DNA from: CALGTL01 sp963579135
Lineage (GTDB): Bacteria; Chloroflexota; Dehalococcoidia; Lucifugimonadales; Australimonadaceae
NCBI GenBank assembly: GCA_963579135.1
Contig: CAUZFB010000002.1
Coordinates: forward strand, 1 to 64,000
Direction of reading: 5' to 3'
DNA length: 64,000 nt
Both the position numbers and the translations under genes were made by a program. Positions 28,528 to 37,602 of this stretch are shown here, piece after piece. Every line of letters begins with the position of its first letter. Position 1 is the stretch's first letter. The notes under the pieces were generated by a model. The model was not told the origin of the DNA and did not search any database. It worked only from the letters and a program-made list of their open reading frames with translations.

Positions 28528-29265
28528 TTATATCCGTCCTCGGGCGTTGCGTTGCATGGTGAGGATGAAGGCCTTGAGGGCCTCGTCTTGAAGCTCGGAC
28601 GTAGTCACTGCTACCCGGACTACCTCTTCACCGAACATGGCGTGTTCCATGTCGGCGCCGAAGGGAGCGTGCTCAATAAGGAGCTGTACGGCACGGTCGA
28701 CGTTCTTGATGCCAAGCTTGGCAAACTCGGTCCGGGCGATAGCGATAACGTTCTCGTAATGTTCAACAGAACCGGGCAAGCGCTTGGAGCCCTCGCCGAC
28801 CATGCAGCTTGCGATGGCGACCGGCCAGGGGGATGAGCGATTGACGTCAAACCACCAGCCCTCTTTCACGAGGGTCTCGGGATCGGCATCCTCCGTCTCA
28901 AGCTGATCGATCTCTTCGTTGGAGATGCCGAACTCGTTGGAGTGCCAGCGGGCCAGGGCAGGATGCGAGGCCATAGGGCCGCCCACTGTGTCCTGTCCGC
29001 CCTCGTCGACGAGCTTGCGCAGCTGCTTCCGACGAATCTCTTTGTCTGGGGTGTTCAGGTAGCGCTCGCCCTCGAAGCGGTGGTTGGGGTCGCCGCCGGT
29101 GTGGAACTGACGCTTGCTGTCGGCGATCTGCTCGACGGACCGACCGGTGATGTTGTCACCCCTGAACGGCGATTTCCCTTCGAGGAATTCGGCGCGGGTC
29201 TGCTCCATCAGCTCGATGAATTCGCCTGCTGATAGGGGCTGCCTGTCTTTGGATGTGCTGGCCAT
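28528..29265 (-). CDS. Second PqqC/TenA-like protein, divergent
   Basis: This 245-residue soluble protein opens the operon. It aligns by eye with its downstream neighbour: IRRKQLRKLVDEGGQDTVGG corresponds to LRRMVDVEGEEIVND, and ALARWHSNEFGISNEEID to ELWLRFGEGLGLDRAEV. A late helix carries EHAPFGADMEHAMFGEE, with D-x2-H but no His at the usual spacing before it. I therefore call it a diverged member of the same fold; the pair may form a heteromer. The ATG at 29265 is preceded by a purine-rich AGGAG-like site. Function is unknown. Confidence 0.6.
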   Translation of the reverse strand: MASTSKDRQPLSAGEFIELMEQTRAEFLEGKSPFRGDNITGRSVEQIADSKRQFHTGGDPNHRFEGERYLNTPDKEIRRKQLRKLVDEGGQDTVGGPMASHPALARWHSNEFGISNEEIDQLETEDADPETLVKEGWWFDVNRSSPWPVAIASCMVGEGSKRLPGSVEHYENVIAIARTEFAKLGIKNVDRAVQLLIEHAPFGADMEHAMFGEEVVRVAVTTSELQDEALKAFILTMQRNARGRI

Positions 29266-29687
29266 GGTTTGACTCCTGCCGGGTGCGGAACGCTGCTCTC
29301 ACTCAGACGCGCCCGATGTTACACCGTCTGCACCGCGGTTGGGCGAAGAGCTGCCGCTCGACGATGCCGGGATGTGCAACTGAGCAATCGTCAGCCTCCA
29401 GCCTCGCGCGTCTTGAGGTGTTTCAAAACGTTCCATTTTGTACCGTTTGCCTCTAGCACCCGGTGAGTTATGTTGGGGTGCCCCGCCACAACGCGGGGTG
29501 GCCCGTCGAGCACGAACGCGAAGGCACTGAGCCACGATACCGCTTTGAGGTGCCATGACGCGAGAGGGAGATGGCGTTACGGGGACGCTACCGCTGAGTC
29601 GAGTGTTGCCGCTCGGCGGTGACATCGACAGGTGGTCGCCGTGCGTCCCGCCTGCACCTCGCGGCGCGCTGCTATCCTCTAAATCAC
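29266..29687. other. Divergent intergenic region upstream of selB
   Basis: This 422-bp region separates the PqqC-like/NurA operon from selB. I looked for a tRNA-Sec (selC) cloverleaf, which sometimes lies near selB, and found no T-arm or TCA anticodon arrangement. It contains a perfect short hairpin, CCCCGC-CACAAC-GCGGGG, at about 29480-29497, without a T-tract. Otherwise nothing recognisable. Confidence 0.5.
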
Positions 29688-31553
29688 ATGTATGTGATAG
29701 GTACCGCAGGCCACGTTGATCACGGAAAATCGACGCTCGTCATGGCGATGACGGGCATCGATCCGGACCGGCTCGATGAAGAGAAGCAACGAGGCATGAC
29801 CATCGACCTGGGCTTTGCCTGGGTGACGCTGCCTTCGAGCCGGGAGGTGAGTATCGTCGACGTGCCCGGCCATGAGCGGTTCATCAAGAACATGCTCGCA
29901 GGCGTGGGTGGTGTCGATCTGGCGTTGCTGATCGTGGCGGCAGACGAGTCGGTGATGCCGCAGACCAGGGAGCATCTGGCGATCCTCGACCTGCTGGGCG
30001 TGGAGCGCGGGCTGGCGGTTATCACCAAAAAAGACCTCGCTGACTCCGACACCTTGGAGTTGGTGGAGATGGAGATCGAGGATGTGCTGCAGGGCACGAC
30101 GCTCGAGGGCTCCCCGGTAGTGAGCGTGGCCGCGACGACGGGTGAGGGTATATCGGAGCTACTGGCAGCAGTAGACACGGCTCTGGATGACTCGCTGCGA
30201 CGTCGGGATCTGGGCAGGCCGCGCTTGGCAGTCGATCGAACATTCACGATCTCGGGATTCGGAACGGTGGTGACGGGTACGTTGATTGACGGCACGCTGG
30301 GGGTGGGCCAGGAGGTTGAGATCGTTCCCAGCGGCAAACGTTCGCGCATTCGTGGTTTGCAGTCACATCAAAAGAAGATAGATACCGCTGAGCCGGGCAA
30401 TCGGGTGGCGGTGAACCTGAGTGGCATGGCGACGGATGAGATCGAACGCGGCGAGGTGGTAACAACGCCTGGCTGGCTGCGGCCCACGCGCGCTGTTGAC
30501 GTTCGCATGCGTTTGCTAGAGGCCGCACCCCATAACGTTCGCCACAACTACCCTGCGACGTTCCACGCGCATGCGTCGGAGACGGCGGCGACGGTCCGAT
30601 TGTTGGACAACGATGAATTGAAGCCAGGCGAGGAGGGTTGGGCGCAGATCTACCTCCATCTGCCGGTGGCGCTTGCGCGAGGGGATCGCTTCGTGATCCG
30701 CTCGCCGAACGCGACGCTGGGAGGCGGATACGTGGTGGATGTGGACGCGAGTCGTCATCATCGCAACCATGCACCGACGATCGAGCGATTAGAGCGCCTG
30801 GCCGAGGGCAGCCCGACAGCCCAGCTGCTGTCGGCGCTGGAGGCGACGGAACCATCGAACGTCACCAGTCTCGCGCGGAGGGCGAATCTTTCGGACGACG
30901 AGGCGCTGGACCTAGCGCGTCAGGCAGTCGACGAAGGTTCAGCTGTGGCGCTCGGCGACGAAGTGGCGCTCGGCACGCAGGTCTACACGCTGGCGGGCTG
31001 GACACGGTTGTCGACGAAGGCGCAGCAATCGTTGGCGGCGTATCACCGTCAGAATCCGTTGCGCACGGGGATGACGCGGGAGGAGCTTCGATCTCGCCTA
31101 GGTGTGGCGGGTAGCCTCGCGAATCTTGTGCTGAATACGCTGGCGCGCTCAGGAACGCTGGTTGACGATGCAGCGGTGCTGCGGCTGCCAGACCACACGG
31201 TTGCCGTGTCAGATCAGCAGCAGGCGGAGATGGATTCGTTCGTAGCGAAGCTCGCGGCAGATCCGTTCCCGGCTGAGCAACCCAGGGTCGCGCCGGAGCT
31301 GCTGGCGTTGCTGTCGGAGCAGGCCAAGGTGGTTCGCGCAGGCGATGGGGTGACTTTCGATACGGCGACTTGGGACCGGTTGCAAGCGCAAGTGATCGAT
31401 CACCTACGGGCAAACGGGAAGGTGACGGTCGCTGAGGTCCGCGATATGCAGGGGACGTCGCGCAAGTACGCGCTTGCGGTGCTGGAGCATCTCGACGATC
31501 TCAAAGTGACGCGTCGCCAAGGTGACGAACGCGTGCTGCTCGCGGCGAGCTAG
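29688..31553 (+). CDS. selB: Selenocysteine-specific elongation factor SelB
   Basis: SelB is the EF-Tu-like GTPase that delivers Sec-tRNA to UGA codons marked by a SECIS hairpin. The start at 29688 gives 621 residues beginning MYVIGTAGHVDHGKSTL. G motifs follow: the RGMTIDLGFAW switch typical of SelB, VDVPGHERFIKNM and the G4-like ITKKDLAD. EF-Tu-like barrels carry GFGTVVTGTL, and the C-terminal winged-helix domains that bind SECIS RNA occupy about residues 430-621. The GMTIDLGF sequence and the winged-helix tail distinguish it from EF-Tu. selA, selD and selC are not in the window. Confidence 0.93.
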   Translation: MYVIGTAGHVDHGKSTLVMAMTGIDPDRLDEEKQRGMTIDLGFAWVTLPSSREVSIVDVPGHERFIKNMLAGVGGVDLALLIVAADESVMPQTREHLAILDLLGVERGLAVITKKDLADSDTLELVEMEIEDVLQGTTLEGSPVVSVAATTGEGISELLAAVDTALDDSLRRRDLGRPRLAVDRTFTISGFGTVVTGTLIDGTLGVGQEVEIVPSGKRSRIRGLQSHQKKIDTAEPGNRVAVNLSGMATDEIERGEVVTTPGWLRPTRAVDVRMRLLEAAPHNVRHNYPATFHAHASETAATVRLLDNDELKPGEEGWAQIYLHLPVALARGDRFVIRSPNATLGGGYVVDVDASRHHRNHAPTIERLERLAEGSPTAQLLSALEATEPSNVTSLARRANLSDDEALDLARQAVDEGSAVALGDEVALGTQVYTLAGWTRLSTKAQQSLAAYHRQNPLRTGMTREELRSRLGVAGSLANLVLNTLARSGTLVDDAAVLRLPDHTVAVSDQQQAEMDSFVAKLAADPFPAEQPRVAPELLALLSEQAKVVRAGDGVTFDTATWDRLQAQVIDHLRANGKVTVAEVRDMQGTSRKYALAVLEHLDDLKVTRRQGDERVLLAAS

Positions 31554-31773
31554 ATCCTCGCCCCGGGCTCGGTGGAGGCTCGGTCGTTTAACCAATCGGT
31601 GCGATCCCTCGGATCTCTTGGGCTGATCGTCAGCTGAAACTAAAGGTCGGTCGGCGCTCCAGGGAGGGGCGATAGTGAGAGGTCTTTCGGCTTCAGTACG
31701 CTCCGCGCAGGATGATGTTAATTGGTGATGGGACTGAAGGGAGAAAGGCGCACCGAGATTTCTAGCGCTGCTC

Positions 31774-31795
31774 AGGGCAGGGCGCGCCCTGCCCT
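31774..31795. repeat. Perfect 22-base palindrome between convergent genes
   Basis: The palindrome has 11-base perfect arms (AGGGCAGGGCG and its complement) with no loop. It overlaps the stop codon of the minus-strand ornithine cyclodeaminase-like gene and lies about 220 bp after selB. Read as RNA it would fold strongly from either strand. It lacks a T-tract, so it is a terminator-like or protein-binding element of unknown function. Confidence 0.7.
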
Positions 31796-32741
31796 AGAAG
31801 GGGAGTTCGGTTCCGATGCCGAGCTCACGGGCTTGGCGGAGGAGATAGGCATAGCAGGCGGTGTCCTCGGTGCCGATGCCTTGGCTCTCGAATAGGGTGA
31901 TGGCGTCGGTCGAAGGACGGCCAGCAACCTGGCCGCTGACGACCTGGTGTAGCTCGACAGCTTGACCCCAACGAAAGACGCCACGGTCAGCAGCGGCGAT
32001 CAGTTCGCCACACTCCCTCTTGGCCTGGTGGAGGTTGTCGACCGCGATTACCGACGAACGCCGGATGGTCACGTCGTCGACTTCGCAGCGAGCGTAGGAG
32101 TTGCCGCCAGCGGCGTTGACGTGGGTCCCTGGCTCGAGCAGCGCGCCGTCAAATACGGGGGTACGCGAGTTCGTGATGGCGACGACGATCTGTGAGCCTG
32201 CGAGACATGCCTCGGTGGAGTCGGCGGTCACGATCTTGATGGAGGGATTGTCGATGGCGGGGTCGAGAGCCATCTGCTTGACGAAGGCGTCGCGCCGCTC
32301 CTGCGAGCGGGAGTAGACCTTGATGAGGGAGATGGGACGGACGGCGCACATGGCTCGCAGTTGGGTGACGGCTTGGTGTCCCGTTCCGACACAGCCCACG
32401 ACCCTGGCGTCGTCCAACGCCATGTACTTGGTGGCGACCCCACTCGCCGCGCCAGTGCGTATCCATGCAACTTCGCGGGGCTCGATGACAGCCTGAAGTG
32501 CGCCGGTGTCGGTGTCGTGCAGGAGCGAGTGGTTGGAGTTGCGCACGCCGTACGCCTTCGAGCCAAGCACCACGCCACCCATCAGTGTGCCGCTCCCGCC
32601 ACCTTCGAAGCGCCGCCGCTTCCGGGGGATGTTCTCGACGAGGCCAGCCGCTTCCTGACGAAAGAGATCATCTAGGACGTCGACTGCAGCCTCCATGGAC
32701 AGCAGATTGCGGACGTCGTCGTTGGTTATATAGATGGCCAT
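31794..32741 (-). CDS. Ornithine cyclodeaminase / mu-crystallin family protein
   Basis: Members of this NAD(P)-binding family include ornithine cyclodeaminase, alanine dehydrogenase and ketimine reductases. The 315-residue product has the N-terminal substrate domain (KRRRFEGGGSGTLMGGVVLG; the lysine after the LGSKAYG segment is a typical substrate contact), the Rossmann region VVGCVGTGHQAVTQLRAM, ITNSRTPVFDG and GTHVNAAGGNS. All are typical of the family. Substrate specificity cannot be read from sequence. Monocistronic on the minus strand. Confidence 0.88.
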   Translation of the reverse strand: MAIYITNDDVRNLLSMEAAVDVLDDLFRQEAAGLVENIPRKRRRFEGGGSGTLMGGVVLGSKAYGVRNSNHSLLHDTDTGALQAVIEPREVAWIRTGAASGVATKYMALDDARVVGCVGTGHQAVTQLRAMCAVRPISLIKVYSRSQERRDAFVKQMALDPAIDNPSIKIVTADSTEACLAGSQIVVAITNSRTPVFDGALLEPGTHVNAAGGNSYARCEVDDVTIRRSSVIAVDNLHQAKRECGELIAAADRGVFRWGQAVELHQVVSGQVAGRPSTDAITLFESQGIGTEDTACYAYLLRQARELGIGTELPF

Positions 32742-32866
32742 GGGCTGCTCCTAATTCTCGAAGGACTCCGGAGGTCGTCTGGTGGTAGGTGACGACGACG
32801 AAGGGGGTTCGCCTTACGGCGCCGCACTTGCTAAGTGGCATCGGGTGGGCGCAGGACGTTGTGTGC

Positions 32867-33949
32867 CTACTGGGTCAGCATGAACGCAGCCGCTGCCGAC
32901 GCCAAGATCGTCGCCACTCCGCCTGCAGCAAGAGCGATCTTGATCCAGGACCACGGTCGTTCACCTTGCACTTCGCCGGTACGGGCATTGACCAAGAAGC
33001 GGAAGGGCTTGTTCTTGAATCGATAGGCGCTGATCCAGACCGGCAATAGGATGTGCTTGAAGGTGATGCTGGCAAATTCGGTGTGCATGGATTGGACCAT
33101 CTGCTCGTTGCCGCCGATGTCCCTTCGGATGGTATTGCGTATGGGGCCGTCCATCTGTTTGCGGGCTTGGGTGAAGCCTTCCTCAAGCCCGATCTGGTAG
33201 CTCTCGGCGCGGAAGCCACCAAGGTATTGGCTTTGGAAGGGAACGAGTTCGGGCAGGTCCCAGGGCTCGAGCTTCTCCATGTACTTGGCGGGCAGGGAGT
33301 GGCTGGCGAGCACGAGGATGTCGTCGAAGGAGTTATTGACGAGGCCACGCACAGGGGCCCAAGCGGTTCGCCGTTGGGTGGACGTGGTCTTGCCGTGGGA
33401 GACAGTGACGTAGTAGTAGGTCCCGCGCTGGCCGGTGTACTCAGTGGTTGCCGCAGCGTCATAGGTCCAATGAGGGACGTACATGCCAGCCAGGGTCGTA
33501 TCTAAGCGAGCGCGTTGCTTGAAGTCGTTAGGTGCGAACCAAAGTTTCGAGACCCATTCACGGAACAAATTGCGAGCGCCCTCGCGCTCTACTTTGAACG
33601 GCAACAGCGATCGAGGCTTGATCTGTTTGTGGGAGCCACCAGCCGCGACGATGGCCGTGTCGCAGAAGGGACACGCCTCAGAGGCCAACATCATGTCACG
33701 CTCGAACGTGGCGCCGCAGCTGTCGCAGGTGACGGTGAGAACCTCCTCGACGTCCTCATCCTGCTCCAGGGAAGCCAATCGTTCGTGAAAGTCTAGTTCC
33801 TCGATCTCCTCGTCGGAATCGGGCAGCGGGTTTGCGAAGCCACAGTGCTGGCAGGCGAGGACGCCCGCTCCGGGCTCAAACTCAAGTGTCGCCCCGCATT
33901 GGCCACAGGGGAATTGATGATGAATGGGTTCTCTGTGGGCTGCGGTCAT
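32867..33949 (-). CDS. Membrane-anchored double zinc-ribbon protein, partner of the SPFH protein
   Basis: The start at 33949 (GAGGAG upstream) gives 360 residues. Two zinc ribbons come first: CGQCGATLEFEPGAGVLACQHCG (residues about 15-37, C-x2-C pairs; shown here by its key CxxC pairs) and CDSCGA...CPFCDT (about 74-96). A long soluble domain with YVPHWTYDAAATTEYTGQRG follows, then a single C-terminal membrane segment (about 338-358, rich in Ala and Ile). This matches YdjG-type TFIIB-like zinc-ribbon proteins, which in Bacillus sit next to an SPFH protein. Here the SPFH gene is 53 bp upstream on the same strand. Confidence 0.8.
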   Translation of the reverse strand: MTAAHREPIHHQFPCGQCGATLEFEPGAGVLACQHCGFANPLPDSDEEIEELDFHERLASLEQDEDVEEVLTVTCDSCGATFERDMMLASEACPFCDTAIVAAGGSHKQIKPRSLLPFKVEREGARNLFREWVSKLWFAPNDFKQRARLDTTLAGMYVPHWTYDAAATTEYTGQRGTYYYVTVSHGKTTSTQRRTAWAPVRGLVNNSFDDILVLASHSLPAKYMEKLEPWDLPELVPFQSQYLGGFRAESYQIGLEEGFTQARKQMDGPIRNTIRRDIGGNEQMVQSMHTEFASITFKHILLPVWISAYRFKNKPFRFLVNARTGEVQGERPWSWIKIALAAGGVATILASAAAAFMLTQ

Positions 33950-34002
33950 GGCGCTCCTCTTGGCATGGTGCTCGCTTGGGGGACTGGGGCCCAAAGGCCA
34001 CC

Positions 34003-35112
34003 TTATGGGCCTTGAGGCGGCAATGGAGGAGGAACGGCGCCGAACAGCGCGTTCAACGCGTCGACGTCTGCCGCTCTCGTCCACTGGGCCATGCCCGCTT
34101 GCCATACGAGCGTGTCACGGGTTAGTTGTCCTTGCTGCACCTGGGTTGGCAGAGCGTCCATCCCAAAGGGCCCCGTCTGCTTTCCATCGGCTGCTACGAA
34201 GAATTGCGCGGGCTGGGGAATGGGTGGGGGTGCAGGGGCTGCTTGCGGCGGCGTGGCAGATTGGCTCATTTGGCCGCCCATCTGCCCACCCATCATCATC
34301 CCCATGCCTACGCCCATCGCGCCACCCGCATTGCCGGGATTGTTGGCGGCTGCCTCCATCGCGGTTGCGGCTTGGAATTGCGAGAAGGCGTTGAGGTTGC
34401 CCACGGCACCCATGCTAGTCCGCTTGTCGAGAGCTGACTCGACCTCGGGGGGAAGTGAGATATTCTCCACCAGTAGCTTGGTGAGCTCGAGCCCGTAGGC
34501 GTTGAACTCGGGTCTGACCTTGGTGGCCATGAAAGTGCCCAATTCGTCATAGTTCGAGACGAGGTCCAATGCAGGAATGTTGCTCTCGCCCAGCAGGTCA
34601 GCGAATCGCGAAACGATGACGTTGCGGAGCTGGTCGGTGATCTCGTCGGTTTTATAGTGGCCGGAGGTCCCCACTAACTCACGCAGCAGGACAGCGGTGT
34701 CGTGGACGCGGATGGCGTACGAGCCGAACGCGCGCAAGCGCACCAGTCCGAAATCTTGGTCGCGCAACATCAGCGGGTTCTTAGTACCCCACTTGAGGTC
34801 GGTAAATCTCCTGGTGCTGACGAAATAGACCTCTGCCTTGAACGGGCTGGAGAAGCCGTACTTCCACCCTTGGATCGTCGAGAGCAAGGGGAGGTTGTCG
34901 GTCTCCAAGATATGCCTGCCGGGCTCAAAAACATCGGTCAGTTTGCCTTGGTTCACGAAAGCTGCGGTCTGCCCTTCGCGGACAATCAGCTGCGCGCCGT
35001 ACTTGATCTCGTTGGCGTGTCGCTGGAAGCGGTAGACCAGGGTGTCTTGGGTATCGTCGGTCCACTCGACGATATCAACGAATTCGCCGCGAAGTTTGTT
35101 CCAGATGGCCAT
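34003..35112 (-). CDS. SPFH-domain protein (YdjI-like) with C-terminal GYF-2-like domain
   Basis: This protein of 369 residues starts at 35112 with AAGGAG upstream. Residues about 1-240 form an SPFH/band-7-type domain of the virion-core-like YdjI class (DTLVYRFQRHANEIKYGAQL, VREGQTAAFVNQGKL, PPEVESALDKRTSMG). A Met/Gly-rich linker then includes GVGMGMMMGGQMGGQM and a Pro-rich segment. The last 60 residues (FFVAADGKQTGPFGMDAL, LVWQAGMAQW) resemble a GYF-2 domain that binds proline-rich peptides. Such proteins form membrane-associated scaffolds; in Bacillus the homologous operon is linked to PspA-type envelope stress. Confidence 0.85.
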   Translation of the reverse strand: MAIWNKLRGEFVDIVEWTDDTQDTLVYRFQRHANEIKYGAQLIVREGQTAAFVNQGKLTDVFEPGRHILETDNLPLLSTIQGWKYGFSSPFKAEVYFVSTRRFTDLKWGTKNPLMLRDQDFGLVRLRAFGSYAIRVHDTAVLLRELVGTSGHYKTDEITDQLRNVIVSRFADLLGESNIPALDLVSNYDELGTFMATKVRPEFNAYGLELTKLLVENISLPPEVESALDKRTSMGAVGNLNAFSQFQAATAMEAAANNPGNAGGAMGVGMGMMMGGQMGGQMSQSATPPQAAPAPPPIPQPAQFFVAADGKQTGPFGMDALPTQVQQGQLTRDTLVWQAGMAQWTRAADVDALNALFGAVPPPLPPQGP

Positions 35113-35328
35113 GGGTTTTCTCCTTGCATCGCAAGCCCTACCTCGAAGCACTGTACGGCGTCATGTATGCCGACGCAACGCGGAGGTTTGGATGCGCGCT
35201 GGGCGATGCTACGGATGCAGGATTCTTCGGCGCCTCGCCGCGCACCTGTGGTACATTCTACGAACCGGGCACGACGACGTGCCCTGACGCTCGTTTCGAC
35301 GAAACCCCCACGTCCGAGGAGGACTCCC

Positions 35329-37602
35329 ATGGCAGCTCCGTTGGTTGACTCGACGCCCGCTTTCGTCGAGGAGGCGTACAAGAAGATCGAGGGACGACTT
35401 GAGAAGGTTCGGGCTCGCTTGAACCGTCCGCTGACCTTCGGTGAAAAGGTGTTGCTGGGCCATCTCGATGACCCCGACGAAGCCGAGCTGCTGACAGGCG
35501 AAAGCTACCTGAACCTCCGCCCTGACCGGGTTGGCCTGCAGGATGTGACAGGCCAGATGGCGATCCTGCAGTTCATGCAGGCAGGCAAGCCCCAGACTGC
35601 CGTGCCAACGACGGTACACTGCGATCACCTGATTGTTGCGTACAAGGGCGCCACGGACGATACGGGCGAGGCGGCGATTTCGAATAAGGAGGTCTACGAC
35701 TTCCTACGCACCTCCTCTGCCAAGTACGGCCTCGGCTTCTGGGGCCCCGGCTCCGGCATCATCCACCAAGTGATCGTTGAGAACTACGCGTTCCCCGGCC
35801 TGCTGATGATTGGCACCGACTCTCACACGCCGAACGCTGGTGGATTGGGGTCATTCGCTTCAGGTGTCGGCGGCGCGGACGCGGTTGACGTGATGGCCGG
35901 ATTCCCGTGGGAGGTCCTCTACCCGAAGCTCATCGGTGTAAAGCTGACCGGTTCATTGAACGGCTGGGCCGCGCCGAAAGACGTAATTCTGAAGCTGGCT
36001 GGCATCCTAACGGTGTCTGGTGGCACGAACTCGGTGATCGAATACTTCGGCCCGGGGACGAAGTCGATCAGTGCGACGGGCAAGGCCACGATCTGCAACA
36101 TGGGCGCGGAGCTCGGAGCGACGACGTCCATCTTCCCCTACGACGAGCGCATGGCAACGTACCTGAACGCGACGGCACGGCCGGAGCTGGCGGCGCTGGC
36201 GGACAAGTACAAGCACCTGTTGGCCGCCGACGAGGATGTTGAGGCGAACCCGGGAAAATACTTCGACCGGATCGTTGAGATTAACCTGGACGAGCTTGAG
36301 CCACACCTGGTGGGGCCGCACACGCCCGACCTGGCGCGGCCGATATCTGAGGTGGCAGCCGCTGTCATCAAGGAGAACTACCCGGACAATTTGACGGCTG
36401 CGCTGATCGGCTCCTGCACGAACTCCTCCTACGAGGACGTATCGCGCGCGGCCAATGTGGCCAGGCAGGCAGCCGAGCATGGCCTCAAGGCTGTTTCCGA
36501 GCTGTTGATCACGCCTGGTTCTGAGGCGGTTCACGCCACGATTCAGCGCGATGGCCAGATGGCGACGCTGGAGTCGGCCGGTGGTGTGGTGATGGCTAAC
36601 GCCTGCGGACCGTGTATCGGCCAGTGGCGACGCGACGACATCAGCAAGGGCGACAAGAATTCAATCGTCACGACGTTCAACCGGAACTTCCCTGCCCGCA
36701 ACGACGCCAACCCACAGACGTTGAACTTCATCGGTAGTCCTGAGCTGGTGATGGCGATGGGACTGGCGGGAAGCCTTTCCTTCAACCCGCTGACCGACAC
36801 GCTCAAGGGTGCGGATGGCCAGGACTTCAAGCTGGACCCGCCCGGGCCTGCTCCTGAGGTACCGGAGGGTGGGTTCGTGGGCCGTGGCTTTGGCTACGAG
36901 GCCCCGGTCGAGGACGGCAGTGGCATCGACGTGACGGTTGACCCAGAGTCCACCCGCCTGCAGGTGCTGTCGCCGTTCGCCAAGTGGGACGGCAACGACT
37001 ACGACCGTCTGCACCTGCTGGTGAAGGCGCAGGGCAAGTGCACCACCGACCACATCTCGCCCGCAGGCCCGTGGCTGCGGTACCGTGGTCACCTCGACCG
37101 ATTGAGCGACAACGCGTTCCTGGGCGCGGTCAACGCCTTCACGGACGAGGCCGGTGAGGGTTTCAATCAGAACACGGGCGAGCGCGCTCTGTTCCCGGCC
37201 ATCGCTCGCACCTACAAGGAGCGCGGCGAGGGTTGGGTTGCTGTAGGCGACTGGAACTACGGTGAGGGTTCGTCCCGCGAGCACGCTGCGATGTCGCCGC
37301 GTTTGCTGGGCTGCAAGGCGGTGATCGTCCGCAGCTTCGCTCGCATCCACGAGACGAACCTGAAGAAGCAGGGCCTGCTGCCGCTGACCTTCAGCAATCC
37401 AGATGACTACGATCTGATCTTAGAGGGCGATAACATCAGCGTGACAGGCCTCAAGGATTTGGCTCCCGGCAAGCCTGTGAAGGCGATCATCCACCACAGC
37501 GAGGGTGGCGATGAGGAGATCGATCTGACTCACACGATGAGTGGTGAGCAAATCGAGTGGTTCCACGCTGGAGCCGCACTCAACATCCTGGGCGCCGTCT
37601 AG
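35329..37602 (+). CDS. acn: Aconitate hydratase, mitochondrial-type
   Basis: Aconitase interconverts citrate and isocitrate with a [4Fe-4S] cluster. The ATG at 35329, seven bases after GAGGAGG, gives 757 residues, close to the mitochondrial-type length of about 750. Cluster and substrate motifs are present: IGTDSHTPNAGGLG, the cysteine-bearing GSCTNSSYEDVSRAA, and NACGPCIGQW with its pair of cysteines. The C-terminal swivel domain carries NYGEGSSREHAA and SFARIHETNLKKQGLLPLTF. A longer open frame upstream overlaps the divergent SPFH gene and is rejected. Confidence 0.96.
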   Translation: MAAPLVDSTPAFVEEAYKKIEGRLEKVRARLNRPLTFGEKVLLGHLDDPDEAELLTGESYLNLRPDRVGLQDVTGQMAILQFMQAGKPQTAVPTTVHCDHLIVAYKGATDDTGEAAISNKEVYDFLRTSSAKYGLGFWGPGSGIIHQVIVENYAFPGLLMIGTDSHTPNAGGLGSFASGVGGADAVDVMAGFPWEVLYPKLIGVKLTGSLNGWAAPKDVILKLAGILTVSGGTNSVIEYFGPGTKSISATGKATICNMGAELGATTSIFPYDERMATYLNATARPELAALADKYKHLLAADEDVEANPGKYFDRIVEINLDELEPHLVGPHTPDLARPISEVAAAVIKENYPDNLTAALIGSCTNSSYEDVSRAANVARQAAEHGLKAVSELLITPGSEAVHATIQRDGQMATLESAGGVVMANACGPCIGQWRRDDISKGDKNSIVTTFNRNFPARNDANPQTLNFIGSPELVMAMGLAGSLSFNPLTDTLKGADGQDFKLDPPGPAPEVPEGGFVGRGFGYEAPVEDGSGIDVTVDPESTRLQVLSPFAKWDGNDYDRLHLLVKAQGKCTTDHISPAGPWLRYRGHLDRLSDNAFLGAVNAFTDEAGEGFNQNTGERALFPAIARTYKERGEGWVAVGDWNYGEGSSREHAAMSPRLLGCKAVIVRSFARIHETNLKKQGLLPLTFSNPDDYDLILEGDNISVTGLKDLAPGKPVKAIIHHSEGGDEEIDLTHTMSGEQIEWFHAGAALNILGAV

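Noticed and set aside
29266..29687. A tRNA-Sec gene upstream of selB
   Set aside because: No cloverleaf, T-arm consensus or TCA anticodon loop could be found by eye.
34702..35328. A long N-terminal extension of aconitase
   Set aside because: It overlaps the divergent SPFH gene, has no aconitase homology and ignores the strong GAGGAGG site before 35329.
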